Shown here: positions 1-7,445 of the stretch, piece after piece
Layout: each line of letters begins with the position of its first letter
Numbering within the stretch: the stretch's first letter is position 1
From: Solicola gregarius
GTDB lineage: Bacteria; Actinomycetota; Actinomycetes; Propionibacteriales; Nocardioidaceae
NCBI RefSeq assembly: GCF_025790165.1
Contig: NZ_CP094970.1
Span: 124,001-188,000, forward strand
Length of the DNA stretch: 64,000 bases
Reading direction: 5' to 3'
Position numbers and translations under genes: made by a program
Notes under the pieces: model-generated
Told to the model about the DNA's origin: nothing
Seen by the model: only the letters and a program-made list of their open reading frames with translations
Databases searched by the model: none

Positions 1-2
1 TC

Positions 3-551
3 CTCGGCGAGGGTGCGGGCGTACTCGTGATCGAGTCCGAGGAGCATGCGCAGGCACGTGGTGCCCGCGTGTACGCCGAGGTACTCGGCGCCGGCATCAC
101 CGCCGACGCGCACGACATCGCGCAGCCGGAGCCCGAGGGCGCCGGCGGTACCCGGGCGATGGCAGCGGCGCTGCGCGAGTCCGACATCGGCCCCGCGGAG
201 ATCAAGCACATCAACGCGCATGCGACGTCGACGCCGCTCGGCGACGTCGCAGAGGTACTCATGGTGCACAACGTGCTCGGCAAGCACGCCGATGACATGG
301 TGACCACGAGCACCAAGTCGATGAGCGGGCACCTGCTCGGTGGAGCGGGCGCCCTCGAGTCGATCGCAACGGTGCTCGCGCTGCATCACCGCAAGGTGCC
401 GCCGACGATCAACCTCGACGAGGTCGATCCGTTGGTCGACATCGACATCGCGACATCGGTACGCGACCTGCCTGCCGGCGACATCGCGGCTCTGAACAAC
501 TCGTTCGGCTTCGGCGGTGCGAACGTCGCGGTCGCCTTCGCCACCGCCTGA
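3..551 (+). CDS. fabF: 3-oxoacyl-ACP synthase II (KAS II), C-terminal part
   Basis: The gene enters from the left edge and the first whole codon is at 3. It encodes the C-terminal ~182 residues of a condensing enzyme of type II fatty acid synthesis, which elongates acyl-ACP with malonyl-ACP in the cytoplasm. Visible family signatures are the first active-site His segment NAHATSTPLGD, the Lys/His segment KSMSGHLLGGAGA, and the C-terminal glycine-rich NNSFGFGGANVAV. The nucleophilic Cys lies upstream of the window. HAT replaces the commoner HGT, a conservative change. A scrap of a carboxylase gene follows directly and DUF3145 lies nearby, the usual neighbourhood of actinobacterial fab operons. 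Family assignment is secure. Confidence 0.95.
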   Translation, partial: LGEGAGVLVIESEEHAQARGARVYAEVLGAGITADAHDIAQPEPEGAGGTRAMAAALRESDIGPAEIKHINAHATSTPLGDVAEVLMVHNVLGKHADDMVTTSTKSMSGHLLGGAGALESIATVLALHHRKVPPTINLDEVDPLVDIDIATSVRDLPAGDIAALNNSFGFGGANVAVAFATA

Positions 552-689
552 GGCGACGGCGTGGAGCTGATCCGAGTCGTCGACGAGATCATCGAACCGA
601 CGGAGTCGCGCTCTCAGATCGCCCGCGCCATTGGCGATGCCCTCGCCGGCGCAGCGCCCCGGGGAGGCCACTCGAACATCCCGCTTTGA
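552..689 (+). pseudogene. C-terminal remnant of an acyl-CoA carboxylase beta subunit
   Basis: Immediately after the fabF stop, and in the same frame, an open stretch encodes about 45 residues ending in GGHSNIPL; a GTG at 561 could start a 42-aa peptide. The sequence VVDEIIEPTESRSQIARAIG followed by NIPL matches the extreme C-terminus of acetyl/propionyl-CoA carboxylase beta chains, which commonly lie just downstream of fabF in actinobacteria. More than 90% of that gene is missing, including both carboxyltransferase domains, so it cannot be functional. An internal deletion that removed accD but kept its last codons is the simplest reading. The identification rests on motif memory, not a search. 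Confidence 0.62.
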
Positions 690-788
690 GGCCGAGGCGC
701 GCCGCAACACACGCGAGCGCTGTCCGGTTGGACCACTCGGTGATAATGAGGGGGACCATCCGGACGGACAGCGGGGAAGGGGGCGAGC

Positions 789-1361
789 GTGAACCTCGAC
801 CAGAGTGATCCAGACGGCGCACGCAATCGGCTCCTGGTGAAGCTGATCGGTGGCTTGGTGATCGCCGGCATCGTCATCGGGCTGGTCGTCGGTCTGCTCG
901 GCACGACCGTGCTGCGTTCGATGGGCCTCAAGGAGCAGCCGCCGCCCGCGGCGACGCCACGAGACCACTCGACCGAGATCATCGACGGCGGGTCCGACGA
1001 CGAGACTCCCTCCGACGAGGGCGAGGACGAGGGCGACGAATCCGAAACGCCCGACGACGAGAGCACCGACAACGCCTCCGACGATCGGCCGCCCGCCGAG
1101 TTGCGCGCCACCCCGAATCCCGCCGAGCCCGGTGAGGAGATCACGCTCGCGGGGTCGTTCCGCAAGCTGCACGGCGGCGTACTGCAGGTTCAGCGCCGCG
1201 AGGGCGGCACCTGGACCGACTTCCCGGTGACGGCCAATGTGAACCCGAACGGCACGTTCTCGACGTACATCCTCACCAGCCGCACGGGCACGGCGCCCTT
1301 CCGGCTGCTGCACGAGCCGACCGGCCGCACCACTCCGGTCGTACGGATCACGATCGGCTAG
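789..1361 (+). CDS. Membrane-anchored protein with acidic linker, unknown function
   Basis: The 190-aa product starts at GTG 789, preceded by a GGGGAAGGGGG purine run. Residues ~17-42 form one hydrophobic segment (LIGGLVIAGIVIGLVVGLLG), probably a signal anchor. Residues ~55-100 are a low-complexity acidic Asp/Glu/Ser/Thr linker. The C-terminal ~90 residues look like a small beta-rich extracytoplasmic domain (ATPNPAEPGEEITLAGSF, then a GGTWTDFPV stretch), reminiscent of Ig-like or bacterial surface domains. No enzyme motif is visible. It lies alone between fabF debris and DUF3145, and a hairpin follows its stop. Function unknown. Confidence 0.75.
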   Translation: MNLDQSDPDGARNRLLVKLIGGLVIAGIVIGLVVGLLGTTVLRSMGLKEQPPPAATPRDHSTEIIDGGSDDETPSDEGEDEGDESETPDDESTDNASDDRPPAELRATPNPAEPGEEITLAGSFRKLHGGVLQVQRREGGTWTDFPVTANVNPNGTFSTYILTSRTGTAPFRLLHEPTGRTTPVVRITIG

Positions 1362-1375
1362 CGGCTAGCGGCTAG
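1355..1375 (+). repeat. Three tandem copies of a 7-mer at a gene end
   Basis: CGGCTAG is repeated three times without interruption. The first copy supplies the TAG stop of the upstream gene, so each extra copy adds another potential stop. It leads directly into a terminator-like hairpin. Slippage could vary its copy number between strains. Confidence 0.8.
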
Positions 1376-1394
1376 CCAGCGGTACGTCGCTGGC
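1375..1394 (+). terminator. Hairpin downstream of the membrane protein gene
   Basis: GCCAGCG and CGCTGGC form a perfect 7-bp stem around a 6-nt loop 14 bp after the stop at 1361. There is no U-tract, which is common for actinobacterial terminators. The remaining sequence to 1568 holds no gene; a weak dyad CTTACC...GGTAAG around 1508-1542 may terminate the opposing DUF3145 gene. Confidence 0.55.
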
Positions 1395-1568
1395 CGGCGG
1401 CTGGCCACCGGTCACGTACGAGCACTACCCGTGGCGACTCGGACGACCGGATGGAGCTGTCACGTACGCAGCGTCGGTCCCGTCCGGTTCCTTCGCCATC
1501 ATCCCGTCTTACCAAACGATATCCAGATTTCCTTCGGTAAGGCGGCGCAGCGACCGAACGTGCGGCCG

Positions 1569-2066
1569 TCAGCCGACCTGGTGCAGCCAGCGCACGGGCG
1601 CGCCGTCACCCGCGTGCCGGAACGATTCGAGCTCGTCGTCCCAGGCCCGTCCGAGCAGCCGGTCGACCTCGATCTCGAGCGTCGACTCACCGAGCGACGC
1701 CTTCACCGCGGCGGCCTTGAGCCGGTCTTCGGGGATCATGATGTCGCCGTGCATGCCGGTGACGGCGTGGAAGACACCGAGCGTCGGCGTGTACGAGTAG
1801 CGGGCGCCCTCCGCGCCGCCCGTACCGTCCTCGGTGACCTCGAACCGCAGCTGCTGCCAGCCGCGTAGCGCCGAGGTGAGCTGGGCCGCCGAACCGGAGC
1901 GACCCTGCCAGGACACCTCACACCGATGCGTACCCTGCTCGGCCGGTTGCGGGGTCCATTCGGCATTCGGGGGTACGCCTAGTACGCCAGCGACGGCCCA
2001 CTCGACATGCGGGCACAACGCTGACGTCGCGGAATGGACGTACAAGACGCCTCTCGTTGTGGACAC
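1569..2066 (-). CDS. DUF3145 family protein
   Basis: The 165-aa protein begins MSTTRGVLYVHSATSALCPH and continues with EWAVAGVLG, the hallmark start of the actinobacterial DUF3145 family. The GTG start at 2066 is chosen because AAGGAGG sits about 7 nt upstream and the family begins here. No catalytic motif or membrane segment is visible and the family has no assigned biochemical role. Its position close to fabF agrees with synteny seen in many actinomycetes. It is full length and looks intact. Confidence 0.9.
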   Translation of the reverse strand: MSTTRGVLYVHSATSALCPHVEWAVAGVLGVPPNAEWTPQPAEQGTHRCEVSWQGRSGSAAQLTSALRGWQQLRFEVTEDGTGGAEGARYSYTPTLGVFHAVTGMHGDIMIPEDRLKAAAVKASLGESTLEIEVDRLLGRAWDDELESFRHAGDGAPVRWLHQVG

Positions 2067-2180
2067 CGTTGCCTCCTTGGTCGACGACGATCGCCTTCCC
2101 CAGCCATCTCGTCGCCCGGAGTTCCGGTTCCGCGCCCATTGTGCCCTATGGGGTCGGGCGAGACCAAGCAGCCCGGCCGC

Positions 2181-2266
2181 GGAGCGGCGAGGAGAGAGCG
2201 AGGCACGAGCGGGTCGACGAGCGCGACAGGTTGCGGGAGCGGCGAGGAGAGAGCGAGGGACGAGCG
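2181..2266. repeat. Direct repeat, two 31-bp copies
   Basis: Copies at 2181-2211 and 2236-2266 share the string GGAGCGGCGAGGAGAGAGCG plus eleven further bases, with a single mismatch, 55 bp apart start to start. They lie in the 250-bp divergent region between DUF3145 and the NAD(P)-binding gene. No protein on either strand explains them. They look like a short interspersed GC-rich repeat unit. Confidence 0.8.
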
Positions 2267-2316
2267 CGACCGGTAGAGAGTGGGATCATTGCATCGTCGT
2301 CTCGAGAGGAGAACGT

Positions 2317-2976
2317 ATGCATGTCGCTATCGCCGGAGGGCACGGCCAGATCGCCCTGCACCTCGAGCGCGAGCTCGCCGCCGCCGGTCACACGTCGACC
2401 GCCATCATCCGCAACCCCGACCACGCCGATGACGTACGCGCAGCGGGCGCCGAACCGGTCGTACTCGACCTCGAGGACACCACCGCGACCCGGCTCGCGG
2501 AGGCGGTCGGCAACGCCGACGCGGTCGTGTTCGCGGCCGGCGCGGGCCCGAACAGCGGCGCCGGCCGTAAGGCGACGATGGACCGCGACGGGGCCCTGCT
2601 CCTGATCGCCGCGGCCCAGCTGACCGGCACGATGCGGTACGTGATGGTCTCGGCCATGGGGGCCGACGACGGCGACCCGGACTCCGACGACGTGTTCCAG
2701 ATCTACCTGGTCGCGAAGGGCGCGGCCGACGCCGCGCTGCGGGAGAGCGAGCTCGACTGGACGGTGGTCCGGCCCGGGCGGCTGACCAACGACTCGGCAA
2801 CGGGCGCGGTCGAGCTCGCGGAGTCGGTCGACCGGGGCGAGATCCCCCGGGCCGACGTCGCCGCCGTACTCGCACGGACACTCGAGGAGCCCGGCACGGT
2901 CGGCACCACGTTCGAGGTAGTCGGCGGCGCGACGCCGATCCGCGACGCCGTACGCGCCATCGCGTCAGGAACCTGA
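2317..2976 (+). CDS. NAD(P)-binding oxidoreductase, atypical SDR (NmrA/YwnB-like)
   Basis: The 219-aa protein starts at ATG 2317 behind GAGAGGAGAAC; an upstream extension of the frame to 1834 lacks support. The N-terminus MHVAIAGGHGQIALHL is a Rossmann GGxGxxG nucleotide-binding motif. ADAVVFAAGAGPNSG and YVMVSAMGADD are typical of the atypical short-chain dehydrogenase group that includes NmrA, YwnB and BVR-B proteins. A classical YxxxK pair is not evident. Substrate unknown; likely an NADPH-dependent reductase or redox sensor. It converges on the permease gene, the two coding ends overlapping by 12 bp. Confidence 0.85.
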   Translation: MHVAIAGGHGQIALHLERELAAAGHTSTAIIRNPDHADDVRAAGAEPVVLDLEDTTATRLAEAVGNADAVVFAAGAGPNSGAGRKATMDRDGALLLIAAAQLTGTMRYVMVSAMGADDGDPDSDDVFQIYLVAKGAADAALRESELDWTVVRPGRLTNDSATGAVELAESVDRGEIPRADVAAVLARTLEEPGTVGTTFEVVGGATPIRDAVRAIASGT

Positions 2977-4173
2977 CTCGAGCTTCTCGTCGAGGTCGTC
3001 CGGGCCACCGTCGTCGCGCGGGTCCGGCGACTCGTCGGGCTCCGCGTCGGGCAGCTCGTCGTTCGCGGCGGAATCCTCGTGCGGCTCGGCGCCCGTCTCG
3101 ATCGTCTCGTTGAGGTAGCGCAGCATCTCGGCGACCACGGCGACGACCGGCACGGCCAGGAACGCACCGGTGATACCGAACAACGTACTTCCCAGGGCGA
3201 CGGCAAGCAGGATGACGGCGGCGTGCAGCTTCATGCTGCGGCCCTGCAACCACGGCGACAACACGTTGCCCTCGAGCTGCTGGACGCCGAGGATGATGGC
3301 GAGCACGATGAGCGCTCCGGTCACGCCGTTCGACACGAGCGCGACGAGCACGGCGAGTGCTCCGAACACGAACGCGCCGACGATCGGGATGAACCCACCG
3401 AAGAACGTCATGATGGCAAGCGGAACCGCGAGCGGAACGCCGACGATCAGCAGCCCGATGCCGATGAAGACGGCATCGACGAAACTCACGATCGCCTGCG
3501 TACGAATGAAGCCGCCCAGGGTGACCCAGCAACGGAGCAGCACCACGTCGATGTGACCCCCGGCCTTGTCTCCGGCAACCCGGCGCAGCCACGGCAGGAA
3601 GCGCGGACCGTCCTTGACGAAGAAGAAGGTCAGGACGAGCACGAGCGCGGCGCCGACGATGAAGCCGGTAACGGCGCCCACCCCGGTGAGCGCACCGGAC
3701 GCGATCGTGCTCGCGCTCTCGGTCAGCTTGTCCTGCGCGGCCTCGATGGCCGTGCTGATCTGATCGTCGGAGACGTTCATCGGCCCGTCGATCAGCCACT
3801 CCTCGACCTTGGTGAGGCCCTCGCTCGCGTCCTTCGCGATGTCACCGACCTGGTCGGCGACGGAGGGGGCGATCGCCCACAGCACTCCCCCGACGATCGC
3901 GAACCCGCCCAGGATGACGCTGATGGCCGCGAGCGCCGGTGGGAACTTCGCCTTCTCGCGCAGGAACCTCGCCGGCGGCGCCAGCACGGTACTCACGATC
4001 AGGGCGAGCGCGACCGGCAGCACGATCGTCCAGAGCCGACCGACCAGCCACACCATCAGGTACGCCGCGATTGCGATGATGATCCAGCGCATGCTCCAGC
4101 GAGCCAGCCAGGCGATGCCCTGGCCGATCACGCTCTCGCGATGGCCGTGCTGCCTGTCGAGCGACTGCGTCAT
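2965..4173 (-). CDS. AI-2E family (PerM/UPF0118) membrane transporter
   Basis: The 402-aa product starts at ATG 4173 with AGGAGA 10 nt upstream. It has about seven to eight hydrophobic segments, the long central amphipathic region before LTFFFVKDGPRFLPWL, and the typical late motifs IVGVPLAVPLAIMTFFGGFI and QQLEGNVLSPWLQGRSMKL found in AI-2E/TqsA-like exporters. The C-terminal ~45 residues are an acidic, Pro/Asp-rich cytoplasmic tail. Substrate cannot be told from sequence; relatives move autoinducer-2 or act as Na+/H+ antiporters. The gene stands alone. Confidence 0.88.
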   Translation of the reverse strand: MTQSLDRQHGHRESVIGQGIAWLARWSMRWIIIAIAAYLMVWLVGRLWTIVLPVALALIVSTVLAPPARFLREKAKFPPALAAISVILGGFAIVGGVLWAIAPSVADQVGDIAKDASEGLTKVEEWLIDGPMNVSDDQISTAIEAAQDKLTESASTIASGALTGVGAVTGFIVGAALVLVLTFFFVKDGPRFLPWLRRVAGDKAGGHIDVVLLRCWVTLGGFIRTQAIVSFVDAVFIGIGLLIVGVPLAVPLAIMTFFGGFIPIVGAFVFGALAVLVALVSNGVTGALIVLAIILGVQQLEGNVLSPWLQGRSMKLHAAVILLAVALGSTLFGITGAFLAVPVVAVVAEMLRYLNETIETGAEPHEDSAANDELPDAEPDESPDPRDDGGPDDLDEKLESGS

Positions 4174-4228
4174 GTGCGCGGATCTCCTATGGGCGTGGTC
4201 GTCCGGGTGTCCGCATAGTATGCCGTGA

Positions 4229-4684
4229 CTACGCCTCCCGGTACGCCCGCGACGCGGCACTGATGCGCTGCAGGATGTCGCGCACCTTGGCGAGGTCGGC
4301 TGCCCCGATCTGCTCGCTCACTGCGTTCGCCCATGCGTGCTGGTCCTTGCTCAGTCGCTTGAGCGCGCGACGCCCCGCAGGGGTTGGCTCGAGCAGCTTG
4401 GCTCGCCGGTGATGCGGGTTCTCGACGTACTGCGCCCAGCCCTGCTCGACCAGCCGGTCGGCGACGCGCTGCACGCTCTGCCGCGCAAGGCCCAGGCCGA
4501 CCCTCCGCGCGATCTCGGCGACGGGCAGTGCCTCCTCGAGGGTTGCGCCGAGCACCTGCCACCATGCGGGCGTCAGGCCCACCGGGCGACTGATGTCCTC
4601 CGCCGCCGCGAGGAACTCACCGTTGAGCTCGAAGACCGGGAGCACGAGGTCGGTGAGGGCATCGCCCGCCGGCGTACGACTCAC
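4229..4684 (-). CDS. MarR family transcriptional regulator
   Basis: The 151-aa winged-helix regulator starts at GTG 4684, overlapping the TGA of the upstream DJ-1 gene in a GTGA quartet, so the two are translationally coupled. LPVAEIARRVGLGLARQSVQ is the recognition-helix region and NPHHRRAKLLEPTPAGRRAL the wing, as in MarR/SlyA dimers. It is second in a two-gene operon whose promoter carries a mirror-symmetric operator at 5306-5349, so autorepression is likely. The ligand is unknown; such pairs often respond to oxidants or electrophiles. Confidence 0.9.
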   Translation of the reverse strand: MSRTPAGDALTDLVLPVFELNGEFLAAAEDISRPVGLTPAWWQVLGATLEEALPVAEIARRVGLGLARQSVQRVADRLVEQGWAQYVENPHHRRAKLLEPTPAGRRALKRLSKDQHAWANAVSEQIGAADLAKVRDILQRISAASRAYREA

Positions 4685-5295
4685 TGCGCCGCCGCGAGGA
4701 GATCGTCGTAAAACCTGCGTTCGCCCGTCGAGTACAGGCCGTACCACGCGTCCGTGATCGCCGGCGGGAACAGCTCGAGCCGCTCGAAGATCGCCTTCGC
4801 GAAGTCGACGGGGAACACCGCGGGCGCGGTGATCACGTCGCGATCGACCGCCACCTTCGCGTCCACGTACTGATCTGCCCCGTTGTACCCGGGGACCCCG
4901 GTGAGGAAGTCGCGGGCGTTGCTGGTGTGCGTACGTCCGTCAAGCAGTCCGCTGTGCGCCAGACCGAGCGTCGCGCCGCAGATCGCGGCGACCGGCGTAC
5001 CTGAGGCGAGCAGTCGCTCGGCCAGGCTCAATGCGCCGTCATGCCCCTCGGCCCAGGTGTCGGCTCCGGGCAGGATGAGCATCGCGATCTGACTCTCGTC
5101 CAGCTCGGCTAGCGTCGCGTCCGGCTGGATCCGCAGACCACCCTTCGTCGTGACGTTGTCTGCTGCGCCGTCGCTGACCGTCAGCAGCCGAAAGCGTCCA
5201 GGCATAACCTCCTCTGCCATCGCCAGACCGGCGACGGCGTGCCCGTACTCCCAGTCGGCCATCGTGTCGGTCAGGTACAGCACTACGTTCTTCAT
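4681..5295 (-). CDS. DJ-1/PfpI family protein (type 1 glutamine amidotransferase-like)
   Basis: The 204-aa protein is placed from ATG 5295, five bases after AAGGAG; a GTG two codons upstream is less well placed. LILPGADTWAEG and the nucleophile elbow VAAICGATLGLAHSG show the DJ-1/PfpI fold with the reactive Cys. A two-residue insertion-rich C-terminal half (ERLELFPPAITDAWYGLYST) resembles the YdeA/YajL-like branch. Such proteins are proposed glyoxalases, deglycases or chaperones. It is the first gene of the operon with marR and is expected to be repressed by it. Confidence 0.88.
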   Translation of the reverse strand: MKNVVLYLTDTMADWEYGHAVAGLAMAEEVMPGRFRLLTVSDGAADNVTTKGGLRIQPDATLAELDESQIAMLILPGADTWAEGHDGALSLAERLLASGTPVAAICGATLGLAHSGLLDGRTHTSNARDFLTGVPGYNGADQYVDAKVAVDRDVITAPAVFPVDFAKAIFERLELFPPAITDAWYGLYSTGERRFYDDLLAAAQ

Positions 5296-5305
5296 AACCA
5301 CTCCT

Positions 5306-5349
5306 TTGACAGTGTGCTGTCATTCTACCAGTCGACAGCACACTGTCAA
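5306..5349 (-). promoter_or_regulatory. Promoter with palindromic MarR operator for the DJ-1/marR operon
   Basis: TTGACAGTGTGCTGTC (5306-5321) and its exact reverse complement (5334-5349) face each other across 12 bp. On the minus strand the same DNA gives a -35 TTGACA (5349-5344) and, 16 bp on, a -10 TAGAAT (5327-5322), ending just before the SD. Each 16-bp arm also contains its own small dyad ACAG-N4-CTGT. A repressor bound here would block polymerase, fitting autorepression by the MarR product of the operon. Protein binding is inferred. The DNA from 5350 to 5649 holds no convincing gene. Confidence 0.85.
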
Positions 5350-5649
5350 TTGCTCGACCGGCACGCGCGAGTCGAGTGGCCCATGGACAACCGGAACGAA
5401 CGGCTTGTAGCTGACAGCCGTGATCCGAGTGGGCGCTCTCACGCCGCTGAGTGCATCGATGCTCAGCGCTCGCGTGGATGTATCCGCGCACACCCACGCG
5501 CTGCGGCGGCTGTTGCGGCAGAACCGGGCGGGATGGACCGACGCGTCACCTCGCTGACCGGCGACGGTGCACCGTCCGCAGTAGCACGGTGTTGGGCGTC
5601 GGTTGGCGCTGAAGCTCATCTCCCATTTCGTTCATTCGGAGCAGTAGAC

Positions 5650-6435
5650 ATGACAACAGTGCTGTGCATACCACAATCGCAGGGCTCGGTGGCCGAGAAT
5701 GCGTCACGGCTCTCCCCAGGCGCACACCGGACCGCCGAGCTCCTACCGGCCGACCGAGTGGTGACGGTTCCCGCTGCCAGCGACGGGACCCAGATCCTCG
5801 ACGGGGTTCGCGGCCGCGACGTACTCGTCCGCAATCTGAGGCTCGCCGCTGAGCTGCACGCGGCGATCGACGACTTCGTCATCACCGTCGGCGGTGACTG
5901 CGGGGTCGATGTCGCGCCGATCTCCGCCGCGCGTCGACGGTATGGCGAGCGGCTGACCGTGCTGTGGCTCGACGCGCACCCTGACGTCTACGGACCGGAC
6001 GACCTGGCTTCGGGGGCGTTCCACGGGATGGTCGTCCGCACCTTGCTGGGAGACGGACCCGCCGCGCTCACTCCGACGCACCCGCTGACGCCAGACCAGT
6101 TCGTCCTCGCGGGGGTCAGGGCCGGCGACGCCAGCGAGCGCGCGTACCTACGCCGGGCCGGGCTTCGCGTCCACGACGTCGACCAGCTCGAAGACGCGTT
6201 CGACGGGCTCACCGGCCCGACGTACGTTCATCTCGACCTTGATGTGCTCGACCCGACGGAGTTCGCTTCGATCGGCTATCCGGAGCCGGATGGCGTCGCA
6301 GCGTCCCAGCTGGCCGACCTCATCTCGCGGCTGGGCAACATCGTCGGCGCCGCAATCACCGAGCATGCCCCGGCCGCCGACGATCCCGACGAAGCCGAGG
6401 TGATCAGGCGCCTCGGTACCGCGCTCTGCCGGTGA
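5650..6435 (+). CDS. Arginase/agmatinase family hydrolase
   Basis: The 261-aa enzyme starts at ATG 5650 (GGAG ~10 nt upstream). The three binuclear-manganese motifs of the ureohydrolase superfamily are present: VGGDCGVD, LWLDAHPDVY and HLDLDVLDPTEFA, so both metal sites look intact. The length suits arginase-like actinobacterial proteins rather than longer agmatinases. Substrate (arginine, agmatine, formiminoglutamate or another guanidino compound) cannot be read from sequence. It is followed by a small ORF and a methyltransferase on the same strand. Confidence 0.88.
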   Translation: MTTVLCIPQSQGSVAENASRLSPGAHRTAELLPADRVVTVPAASDGTQILDGVRGRDVLVRNLRLAAELHAAIDDFVITVGGDCGVDVAPISAARRRYGERLTVLWLDAHPDVYGPDDLASGAFHGMVVRTLLGDGPAALTPTHPLTPDQFVLAGVRAGDASERAYLRRAGLRVHDVDQLEDAFDGLTGPTYVHLDLDVLDPTEFASIGYPEPDGVAASQLADLISRLGNIVGAAITEHAPAADDPDEAEVIRRLGTALCR

Positions 6436-6501
6436 AGCCGGCTCATTCCGTGCGCCCGTCAAGCGCACCGACCGTCGGCTCAACGCAACCAGGAGGAGCA
6501 T

Positions 6502-6633
6502 GTGACGGGTATTGAGTTGGTCGCCACCGACGCGGACTTGTCGACCGGGCACGGTCTACAGGTGCCCGTCACGACGGCCGACGTGCCGCTCGCCGAAACG
6601 GGCCGGCACCCGAGCCGCGATGACCTCGGCTGA
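6502..6633 (+). CDS. 43-aa small ORF coupled to the methyltransferase
   Basis: A GTG at 6502 follows a strong AGGAGG at 5-nt spacing and opens a 43-codon frame ending TGA at 6631-6633. That stop overlaps the ATG of the next gene as TGATG. The downstream methyltransferase has no SD of its own, so ribosomes probably reach it by reading this peptide. The peptide (start MTGIELVATDADLSTGHGLQ) has no family I recognise; it may be a leader peptide or the remnant of a longer gene. Existence is supported by the signals, not by homology. Confidence 0.55.
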   Translation: MTGIELVATDADLSTGHGLQVPVTTADVPLAETGRHPSRDDLG

Positions 6634-7445
6634 TGGACGGAGCAGACCCCGATCGCTGGTCGGCGGTGGCGGCCGACTGGTTAGATCTGTGGGGCGGTCT
6701 GGCCGCTCCACTCTGGCAGGTGATCGCCGAGGCCGCAGGCGTCGGTCCCGGTACGAAGGTGGTTGACGTCGGTTGCGGGTCCGGAGACCTGCTCGCGTAC
6801 GTGGACGCCCTGGGCGCATCGACCGCTGGCATGGATCCGGCGCCGGGAATGGTCGACTTCGCCCGCGCCCAGATCCCTCGTGCCGACGTACGACTCGGTT
6901 CCGCTGAGCGCCTACCGTGGCCCGACGACGCATTCGACCTCGCAACCTCCGTCAACGCCGTGCAGTTCGCCGAGGACGCACACGATGCTCTCCTCGAGCT
7001 GGCCCGGGTGACCAAGCCAGGCGGACTCGTCGCCGTCGCCAACTGGGCACAGCCAGAACTCAACGACCTGGACACCATCGAAGAAGCCGTTGCCCACGCC
7101 GCGGACCTCAACCCGATCCCAGCAGGTGACCTGCGCCATCCCGGCGGCCTGGAGACGCTGTTCACCGGCTGCGATCTGGACATCGTCGTTGCAGGTGTCG
7201 TCGATACCCCTTGGAGTGTTCCCGACGACGACACTCTCGTGCGCGCCGTTCTGCTCGGCGAGGACCCAAGCACCGTCAAGGCGAAAGCCGCTACGGTCAT
7301 CCGCGCTGCCCGCCCCTTCCGCACGCCATCAGGTGGCTACCGCCTGAGCAACTCCTTCCGGTACGCCATCGGCACGTACTCTCCTCCGCGCGTGCTCCCT
7401 ACGATGCTTCCTCCTGCTCGCGGGCGAGCAGAAGGAGATGTGTGA
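6633..7445 (+). CDS. Class I SAM-dependent methyltransferase
   Basis: The 270-aa protein shows SAM motif I VVDVGCGSGDLLAYV near residues 45-60, an acidic motif II ASTAGMDPAPGMV, and ALLELARVTKPGGLVAVANW as motif III, placing it in the UbiE/Methyltransf_11 group. The acceptor is unknown. The ATG at 6633 overlaps the stop of the upstream 43-aa ORF. Its last 47 bp overlap the convergent TetR gene, and the C-terminus beyond that point (SPPRVLPTMLPPARGRAEG) is low-complexity, so the natural end may have been shorter before fusion with tetR DNA. Confidence 0.87.
   Translation: MDGADPDRWSAVAADWLDLWGGLAAPLWQVIAEAAGVGPGTKVVDVGCGSGDLLAYVDALGASTAGMDPAPGMVDFARAQIPRADVRLGSAERLPWPDDAFDLATSVNAVQFAEDAHDALLELARVTKPGGLVAVANWAQPELNDLDTIEEAVAHAADLNPIPAGDLRHPGGLETLFTGCDLDIVVAGVVDTPWSVPDDDTLVRAVLLGEDPSTVKAKAATVIRAARPFRTPSGGYRLSNSFRYAIGTYSPPRVLPTMLPPARGRAEGDV

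Noticed and set aside
2405-3799. Long minus-strand frame of 464 aa
   Set aside because: It is Arg-rich low-complexity translation lying over the NAD(P)-binding and AI-2E genes, which have clear motifs and SD sites.
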